From Filobasidium wieringae (taxonomy: Eukaryota > Basidiomycota > Tremellomycetes > Filobasidiales > Filobasidiaceae): DNA of 64,000 nt. The notes under the pieces were generated by a model that did no database searches, was not told the DNA's origin, and saw only the letters and a program-made list of their open reading frames with translations. The DNA is taken from positions 620,001-684,000 of the forward strand of contig BCIV01000010.1 in assembly GCA_001600055.1 (NCBI GenBank). The letters are read 5' to 3'. Within the stretch, counting starts at the first letter, position 1, and every line of letters starts with the position of its first letter. Both the position numbers and the translations under genes were made by a program. Below are positions 56,353-64,000 of this stretch, one piece after another.

Positions 56353-58238
56353 TCAAACCAAGTCCTGCTTGAGGACGTATCGGTACCTGACCTTGTTGGT
56401 CTTGACAGCCTCGATGGCCTCTCCAGCCCTGGACATAGGGAGGATATCGTGGATGACAGGCCTGATGTTCTTCTCGACCATGAGGTCAAGCATCTCGAGA
56501 ATCTCGGTCTGTTCAATTGAAAGCAAGGTCAATGAGATGGCAGAAAATGCGTAAATTCAGCCACTGCTTACCTTGCAGGCAATGTGACTGATGAAGCGAG
56601 CAATGGAAAATCACTGGTTAGCACGGTAGACAAGATAATTAATCCGAGTCCATTATGGCTCACGATCCTCCGAAAGCGGCTAGCAGAGTGAGATCGAGAT
56701 CACATCAGCGTATAGGACTATGATGTTGGAGCATAATTGACTACTCACCTCCGTTAGAAGCAAAAGCGAATCCGGCGACCGAGAAGGGGTCATCCGGGAG
56801 TCCGACAGTGGTCATCTTTCCGTGAACCTTCAACAAACTTCGCCAGTGATTGGTTGGATCAGCTCGAAGTAACGCGCATATGTTCATTAGTCATTAGCAC
56901 TCACGGTAAGAGATCGGCCACGGGGACGGCGTTGGCATCAGCGGTGGACAGGATGTAGTCAAACTCCTTGCCGCCGTTGGCAGCGCCGAATCCAGCAGTC
57001 TTGCCAAAGTCCTTGTCGCCAGTGGCAACGAACTGCAGTGCAATTAAGATTAGAGAAGCGCTTGTCACGTAGAAATCGTATTGTGACATACCTTGTCAGC
57101 TCCCAATCGGATAGCGTCAGAAGCCTTGCTAGGGGAGTGAGAAAAAAGCTTCGAGAGAGAAGTCAAGGGTTGATGAGCAGTCGAATATGCGCGCGCCCTT
57201 CTCGATGATGCTTACGACAACCTCGGCGCCCATAGCCTTGGCGAATCTAAAGGAGAAAGCAAGCTGTATGTCAATTTCGAAAGCGCCGGTTTGGCGTAAC
57301 CTGGATGTGCATACTGGACAGCAAAGTCTGCGTGCAGGAAGAAGAAGTCAGCTGCCTGCGTTTGTCGCGAGCCCTGCATGAAGACTCACGACCCAGGCCT
57401 CCCATTCCGACAATCCCGACGAGTTTTCCAGGTCCACAACCGTTCCTCTTCAAAGGAGAGTAGACGGTGGCTCCGGCACAAAGAGCAGGGGCAGCGTCTT
57501 GGGGCTTCAAACCGGTAGGGATGTTGAACACGAACTCTGTTGATGCGGAGGAGGGTTGATAAGCTGATCTGCATCGTTCGCAAGGGTAACAGCAGACTAA
57601 CGCTTATCAGTCCTGATGTGAGTCGAATACCCTCCCTGAGTCTCTTGTCCGTCCAAGAAATTCTATTGATGCAAAGGAGGGGTTAATAAGCTGATCTGCA
57701 TCGTTCGCAAGGGTAAGGGTAATTACCGCGTTGTATGTATCGATACTTTTAGGACAATAATTTTCATTGTCGTTAAGACAACGGTCGCACTTCATGCACG
57801 ATTGGACCTGCGCTCCAACACCGGCGATATCGCCTACTTTAAATTCGCTGCTAGCTTCATCCCCTACGTGGATAATCTTTCCGACGATCTCGTGACCGGG
57901 ACAAACCCAAGGGGCGGAAAGAGGTCCCCATCCACTGTATAACCAAGGATTAATTTCGACACGACAACGGAGTCAAAGGAATCGAAGCGAACCCAGTGAT
58001 GGTGTGAACGTCTGAACCGCAGACACCGCAGAATTGGATCTCGATGGTGACATCCCTAGGTCCAGCATGTTTCAAGTCGAACTCTTTGACGGTAAAGTCG
58101 GTGTACTTTTGGGTGTCGGCAATACCGTATCCTCTGCATGGAGAAAAGTCGAGGAGAGGAAAGGATTAATAAAGGATTCTAACAGTGATGAAACCTGTAC
58201 AGAACGTACCGAGCTTTGGTCTGAATAGAAGAAGACAT
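56353..58238 (-). CDS. zinc alcohol dehydrogenase, ADH6/cinnamyl-type
   Basis: At least nine exons on the minus strand. The protein begins MSSSIQTKARGYGIADTQKY. Catalytic zinc ligands are in FCGVCGSDVHTITGG and WVCPGHEIVGK. The structural zinc motif is CMKCDRCLNDNENYC. The cofactor fold is GIVGMGGLGHFAVQFAKAMG. The end reads RYRYVLKQDLV. The motifs match the NADP(H)-dependent ADH6/ADH7/cinnamyl-alcohol dehydrogenase group, which reduces aromatic and branched aldehydes. Many introns cut the gene. Two adjacent ones (57537-57601 and 57663-57726) are near-identical and flank a 61-nt exon. The exons around 57100-57200 are not fully settled. It is distinct from the arabinitol-dehydrogenase-like gene at 26.6 kb. 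Confidence 0.88.
57537..57601 (-). repeat. intron copy 1 of a duplicated intron pair
   Basis: A 65-nt GT-AG intron of the alcohol dehydrogenase gene (donor GTTAGT, acceptor AACAG). An uninterrupted 31-base run (57559-57589) is identical to 57686-57716 in the upstream neighbour intron. Similarity continues with few changes to the 3' splice site. The flanking exons are unrelated in sequence. Confidence 0.85.
57663..57726 (-). repeat. intron copy 2 of a duplicated intron pair
   Basis: A 64-nt GT-AG intron (donor GTAATT, acceptor AATAG) separated from copy 1 by a 61-nt exon. It shares the 31-base run and most of the remaining intron, including the branch-site-like CTTATTAAC, with copy 1. The copied unit matches the intron body and stops at the exon borders. 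Confidence 0.85.
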
Positions 58239-58731
58239 GTTTTGTGTGTGTGGTTTATGTGACTGTGGAGTAGTAATCGGTCGTCGGTTGTGGCGCGTGT
58301 ATGACTGTGCGACTGTGATCTAAGTAGTCGTTGCGTTGTTGTGACTGTGTAGGTCGTCTGGTTGCCTGGTTGCAGTTGCTGACAACAGCTCTCGACTCTC
58401 CGATCGATCTCACACTTGGTGATGTCATCTACGCGAGCCGCATCACACTCGCCCGGTGTTTCAGGTTGAAGCAGCTTCCTTTGAAAGAAGGTGGACAATC
58501 AATTGGGGTTCATGTCCGTATAACGTATACCTGCCTTCACCTTAAATCACACATCTCGCGTGAGAAACATCGGAGTTTAGTTTTTCGCGTGAGCCATCTT
58601 CCCAAGGACCTCCCCCAGCTTATTCATGTAGCCTCACTCGCTCACTCTCCTGCCTGATCTTTATTGACCTCTTTTTCTTCAGCGTTTGCTATCAAGGACT
58701 CCATTTTTGGATAGATCAATCGCCCGGGAAG
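58239..58731. promoter_or_regulatory. divergent promoter: ADH and ubiquitin-eS31
   Basis: A 493 bp spacer between divergent start codons. A TGTGACTG-rich stretch (58250-58350) lies nearest the ADH start. A C/T-rich tract and a TTTATTGACC word lie before the ubiquitin gene. No further gene was seen. Confidence 0.45.
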
Positions 58732-59435
<704 letters not shown>

Positions 59436-59956
59436 GCGGGGCGAGGATAGGTCGTAGAGTCGTGTACTTGTGATGTGACTATACGATTGATTCGTCGCTT
59501 GCACTCTGTCCGGTATCGCTCTGCCTTTCAGTTTCTGAGCTTGATTTCTGTTTTATCGTCGTTCAATATCTTTCGAGTACAGCGACATCGTTCATCGCTA
59601 AGCTGTTCATCATTCGGCCACGGGAATGGCGACGTGTATATATGAACTAGGGATCAACGTAGATTCACAACTAACCATTCCTTCTTGAATGATGAGCTCC
59701 ACTTTCAATCGTTTCTCATCATCAGCTTTTATCAAGCTTTGACCAGAAAGTATTCGATACAAGCTACCCTCAAAGCCCACGAACAGCCCCTGAGCCCTGG
59801 AAACAAGCTTACAGGCAGTTCGGTACTGCGACCTCTGCGACTGTTATGTAAGTCATTCTCCACAGCATTTACCATATGACCCTCATTGATCTCAATCATG
59901 TCGCCACACCAGAAATCATCATTAGACCAAATTACAGCCATTAGAACGACAAGAAA
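59436..59956. other. spacer between UBI3 and NUP85
   Basis: About 520 bp. It should hold the UBI3 3' UTR and the NUP85 promoter. A short plus-strand frame at 59685-59879 has no family similarity and is not called. Confidence 0.4.
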
Positions 59957-62900
59957 ATGACCTCCCGCCAACCTCCCGTTCTTCATCTGCAACCCGCTCC
60001 CATCCCACCCAACGGCCTTCCCCTCTGGTCATCCTCGAACCGCACCATCCTCTCTGCCCTCTCGCCCTCTTCCAATTCCCTGACCGTATGGGTTGCACCG
60101 AAATCTTATACTACAGGAAGAGCATGGAAAGATGAGAATGGGGTTCTCAAGGAGGCGGAAACTAAGGGAGTTGAAGGGGTATATGCACCGGATAAAGCGG
60201 TTTATATGGGCGAATGGGGTCAGGCCGAGCCTGGGTTGTATGGGGTGAGTTCAGAACGTGCTTGTTTTGTCCGAAGCATGGTTGCTAGACCCGAGGCTGA
60301 TCGTGTTTGAGCTGCTTACAGTTCTATAAAGACACCTTTACGACCTTTCACACAGCTCAAGCAGTACATCAGGCTCACGTCCTCCCTCTAATGTCCGGTC
60401 AACCATCCCTTAACTCATCTCTAGCACAATCCACGCCTCTATTCCAGAGTTTGGGAGCTTCAACTTCAAGGGCGATCAATGACGAGGCCGAGAGACAGAG
60501 GAAACAGGTGGAGCATATGAGAGAGTTGGCGGAGAACTATATGGAAGCCCTGGAGGATGTTGTCAGAGATGTAGCTTTGGATGTGAGTTCCGGTCAGGGG
60601 GAGGCATATCGTAGATCAGTTCTACGATGCTTCTCTGGCCTTCAGTCTCGATGTGTTGTGTGAATGCAAGAAACTGATCCCATCCTCATGCCTTACAGGC
60701 ATCCATCCGCGCTCATCACCTGACCCTTCTCCGGATCCTATCGCTCGCTACCCTTCTCTATTTCCCTCCGGATGGAGTGGGCAACTCCCTGATCGGCGAA
60801 GAACTCCTAGATTGGGTCAATTCATACGGTGATGGTGATGGGTGGGGAACGGTCTGTGACGATGCCAACCGGTTGGCGGGCAAGGTTAAAGAATGGGAGG
60901 AGGAGGACTGGGAGAGTACCGTTTGTCTGTGAGTCGATCATCATGACTGGCAGAGGTTCGAGTCAGATCTGAACAGTCGCTGAGATTTGCTCCTTTTAGT
61001 GCGATCCTACGAGGACCCGAAGTAGCCCAAAGATTATTCGATTCCCTTGCATCGTCCCATCCTGAACCACAAATCTCTTCATACGCCAAGATCCTATCAA
61101 CCGCTCTTCTTACATTACCTCGATCGAAAGATGTTCATCTATATCCTACTACCGCTTCCTTCATTTCCGCTCACGGACGATGGAAAGATAACCTTGAAGC
61201 GGAAATATCCTTGTTGTGCAGAGGAAAGGAGACTACTGGTGGATGGCTACATCTGGAAAACGACGTTGAAGGCATCGATCAAAGCTTGTTGCAGGAAGAG
61301 ACGGACAGATGGGAAGAAGTACTTTATCGATACGCAAGGCTTATGCTATGCGATGAAGATGCCGTTCTTGGGGTTATCGAGACCGAGGGAGGTGGAGATT
61401 GGATACTGGCTGTGGGAGTATGGGGGATCTGGGCAGATATGAACATGACTAGAGATCGGGATGGAGAGACGGGCTGGGAAGAGGGTGGATTGAGGTCAGT
61501 ACCGCTTGATCGCGCCAACGAATTTGAAGAGCGTCCTGAACTTACTACTCGGGTCTGTATGATAGGACGGCTGTTGACAAAATTACGGGAAGCATCACGC
61601 CGGACGACGATGTTATTGAAGAATCGGTCATGCTATCTTTATTCAACAGCGAGATCACAACGGTCAGCATGTCTCTGGAGGGCCCGAACCGCTTGCCCGT
61701 ACTGATTCTTATACATACAACAGGCCTTGGTGGAGTGTAATCGATTGTCAATATGGCTAGCTACCCATCTTACCGATCTGCTGGAGAAGCTCAACCTCGT
61801 GGACGATGATGATGACGAAACATTTGAACTGCCTCTACGAGATCATTTTGTGATCCAGTACGCCGATATGCTTCTCTTCAGCAACCCAGAGTATTGGGAA
61901 ATGGGTTGCGAGTACCTCAGTGGATGCGGATTGCAAGGTGTTGGCAGGATACGCGAGATCATGCGGAGGGTCAGTCTTGGTCTCGATAAGAAGGCGGATA
62001 AGGGCAAAGGTCGCGGAACGATCAACGGGGACGATATGGATCTCGACGAGGAGTCCACTTCCGCTTCGAACTGGGACAGGTTTGAAACTGTCAATGCTCT
62101 ACTCAAAATTGCTGCCGATCACGGACTCGAGGATGAGGGGAGAGAGATATGCCGTGTCAGTCTTTTCGACCGTATTCGAGCCGGAATCTTGAAAACTGAC
62201 CATTTGCATCTCCTTTGTTTTCTTTTTGCTCTTTCTGTCCTTTTAAAAGCTGGCCGCTTTGCAACTGCTCGATTTGAAGCTGTACGGCGAGTCGATAGCC
62301 TATTGCGTGCATTCGGGAGACAAGAGACTACTGGCTGTCATCGCGGATAGTATGTTAGATATGTATTGTACTGAAGGTGAGTCCAGTACGTGCGATACCA
62401 TCAATCTGATGGACTTACACGACCCACCGTCAATAGGAGTCGAGCCTTTCACACGAGCGGTGTCGACGATACCGTCATCCCTTTCTGCCCCACAAGGGAT
62501 CTATTACTCACACCCCGAGACGGATCTTCCAGGCGACCAACTCGATTCGAGCAAAAGACCCTTGAAAGCGAGGGAAATGGGTGCCCCGTTGACCTTTGTC
62601 ATCAGGTTTTCACAATTTCTCGAAGCATCATCATCTGGCAATAGGGTGGAGGCCGCTCAGATCCTGATGAGTTGTTTCGGCGACTGCATCGTGCCGGAAA
62701 GCTTCATGGCAGTGTTAATCATGGACAGTCTTTCCCTGCTTGAAGGTGAGGCGAAGTTGTGTATAGGTGCCTCTCTGCTTTTATTAACGTACCCCTTCCT
62801 GACAGACGAAGATATCGTTTTGGATGAGCTCGATACATGTGAGTTACTTCGGAACGTTGACATCGTCGTTGCGGGAGCTAGGACAGCACCAGATCTATAT

Positions 62901-63065
62901 CTTCGTCGGCTTCGCAAGTCTCAGAGGCAAATTGATCAAGGCAAATCCGTCCAGATCGATGGCGGGAAACAAATCGGCGTAGAAGACTATATCAAGAGGT
63001 TTAATGTCATAAGGCTAGCCGCATCAAGAAATCTAGCTAGAGTCGGCTTGCTAATGAACGTATAG
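59957..63065 (+). CDS. NUP85: nuclear pore complex protein Nup85
   Basis: About eight exons, some with small ambiguities, starting MTSRQPPVLHLQPAPIPPNG. The protein is largely helical. Recognisable family segments include HHLTLLRILSLATLLYFPPD, WDRFETVNALLKIAADHGLE, LAALQLLDLKLYGESIAYCV, PLTFVIRFSQFLEASSSGNR and VEDYIKRFNVIRLAASRNLA. Nup85 (Nup75) is a member of the Y-shaped Nup84/Nup107 complex, the outer scaffold of the nuclear pore. The distinctive EA--LLDLK and Y-RF---R stretches near the C-terminus place it there. An acidic loop (DDDDDETFE) and a Lys/Gly-rich linker (KKADKGKGRG) break the helices. The C-terminus is LARVGLLMNV. Confidence 0.8.
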
Positions 63066-63370
63066 ACAAAGCTACTGTAAATCGAGCGAATTCTACAGCT
63101 GCTGCTTAGAAGGGAAGGTTTGAACGACCTTTGATCATGTATCATATCCATATGATTCATGTCACCACTTGCTAATGCATGTACCGTTATCCTGTACCGC
63201 CATGATCAGAAGTAGTAGTAGTAAGTAGACAGCATCTCAAAACCGCAACGTAACTTCCTGTGAGTTACGTAAAGGTCACTCGCCAAACTAGAACGGTGAA
63301 CAGGTACTCACATTTACCCAACGTTACTTACCATTTGACCAAGGATAATTGACCTACACGAACAGCTAAC
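63066..63370. promoter_or_regulatory. spacer before DBR1 with bZIP-type palindrome
   Basis: 305 bp between the NUP85 stop and the DBR1 start. It contains ACGTAACT (63248-63255) and its exact complement AGTTACGT (63263-63270), separated by 7 bases. The right arm overlaps TTACGTAA (63265-63272), the classical half-site pair of Yap/CREB-like bZIP factors. Confidence 0.45.
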
Positions 63371-64000
63371 ATGCATGTACGTGTTGCTAGATTTCCGCTC
63401 AGCCTGATTCTGCTAAAAACCTTACAACTTGTCTAGATCGCCGTAGAGGGATGCTCACACGGTTGTCTAACCGACATATATTCAACGATAGAAAGGGCCG
63501 AGAAGGAGAAGTCTATCAAGGTCGATCTCTTACTACTATGCGGAGATTTCCAGGTGATTATAATATTACCGTTAGATTCCTTTCGTGTTGCTGACTTGAT
63601 GTGAGCCCAGGCCCTGAGGAATTCCTGTGACTATGATTCTATCGCTATTCCACCTAAATTCAGATCTCTAGGATCTTTTCACGAGTACTACTCTGGAGCA
63701 CGGAAAGCTCCCTGTCTGACTATAGTAATCGGAGGGAATCATGAATGCATGGCGTATATGTGGGAGCTGTAAGTTTACTCGCCGTTTTGGACTGAGAAAG
63801 GGTTAGCCGACACGATCATGTTCCAGGTATCATGGAGGTTGGTTAGCTCCCAACATATATTACCTAGGACATGCAGGTTCTGTCCTCGTGAACGGTCTTC
63901 GTATCTCAGGTGCATCAGGGATCTACAAATCACATGATTATCATAAAGGCCACTACGAAAAAGTTCCCTACGATCGATCCACAGTGCGATCAGCATATCA
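63371..64000 (+). CDS. DBR1: RNA lariat debranching enzyme, 5' part
   Basis: Partial: the gene runs off the window at 64000. The first exon is just ATGCAT (Met-His, 63371-63376). Its intron has a GTACGT donor at 63377 and the next exon starts at 63437. The remainder matches the metallophosphatase of Dbr1: [16 protein letters not shown] with the metal-binding His, [55 protein letters not shown] and [20 protein letters not shown]. Dbr1 cleaves the 2'-5' bond of excised intron lariats, so it is important in an intron-rich genome like this one. It lies in the same direction as NUP85. Confidence 0.95.

Overview
The window looks like nuclear DNA of a basidiomycete yeast or filamentous basidiomycete, most likely a tremellomycete (Cryptococcus relatives). 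This is an inference from dense, short (about 50-70 nt) GT-AG introns in nearly every gene, very small first exons, and the protein types seen. I cannot name the genus from the sequence alone. About 22 protein genes and one intron-containing tRNA gene can be supported. Most are eukaryotic housekeeping genes, so exon chains were built by hand from reading frame, splice sites and family alignment; some junctions remain uncertain and are marked.

Layout, left to right. 0.5-5.1 kb (+): ankyrin/RCC1/BTB protein. 5.5-8.7 kb (-): Pumilio RNA-binding protein. 9.5-11.4 kb (-): Arp3. 11.4-16.5 kb: gene-poor stretch with one intronless orphan ORF (13.2-14.0 kb). 16.5-18.8 kb (-): glucosidase II beta subunit, with its own promoter facing lumazine synthase (19.2-19.9 kb, +). 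20.3-20.8 kb (+): small four-exon gene. 21.4 kb (+): tRNA-Ser(CGA). 22.1-24.6 kb (+): two adjacent unknown membrane-protein genes. 24.6-26.5 kb: low-complexity spacer with a G-quadruplex-like run. 26.6-28.2 kb (+): arabinitol-dehydrogenase-like enzyme. 28.5-30.3 kb (+): CCDC174-like protein. 31.9-34.8 kb (+): homeodomain regulator with a >1 kb leader almost free of ATG. 35.3-39.1 kb (+): mitochondrial MutS homologue Msh1. 39.2-40.1 kb: diverged tandem duplication of unknown nature. 40.2-41.2 kb (-): CCDC124/Lso2-like ribosome factor. 41.5-44.0 kb (+): cytoplasmic dynein intermediate chain. 44.1-46.7 kb (-): DUF2264 protein. 47.3-48.0 kb (+): small nuclear-looking protein. 48.2-53.3 kb (-): Vps10 sorting receptor. 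53.7-55.1 kb (+): WDR83/MORG1. 55.3-56.0 kb (-): mitochondrial rhodanese. 56.4-58.2 kb (-): zinc alcohol dehydrogenase of the ADH6/CAD type, which carries two neighbouring introns that are near-copies of each other. 58.7-59.4 kb (+): ubiquitin-ribosomal eS31 fusion. 60.0-63.1 kb (+): Nup85. 63.4 kb to the edge (+): lariat debranching enzyme Dbr1, cut by the window end.

There is no operon logic; genes sit in convergent and divergent pairs with 150-700 bp spacers. The most unusual structures are the duplicated introns in the alcohol dehydrogenase gene (introner-like intron gain), the ATG-depleted leader of the homeobox gene, the orphan ORF region at 12-16 kb, the tandem block at 39-40 kb, and a palindromic element upstream of the DUF2264 gene. 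I saw no mobile element with a recognisable transposase or reverse transcriptase, no CRISPR array and no virus-derived gene.
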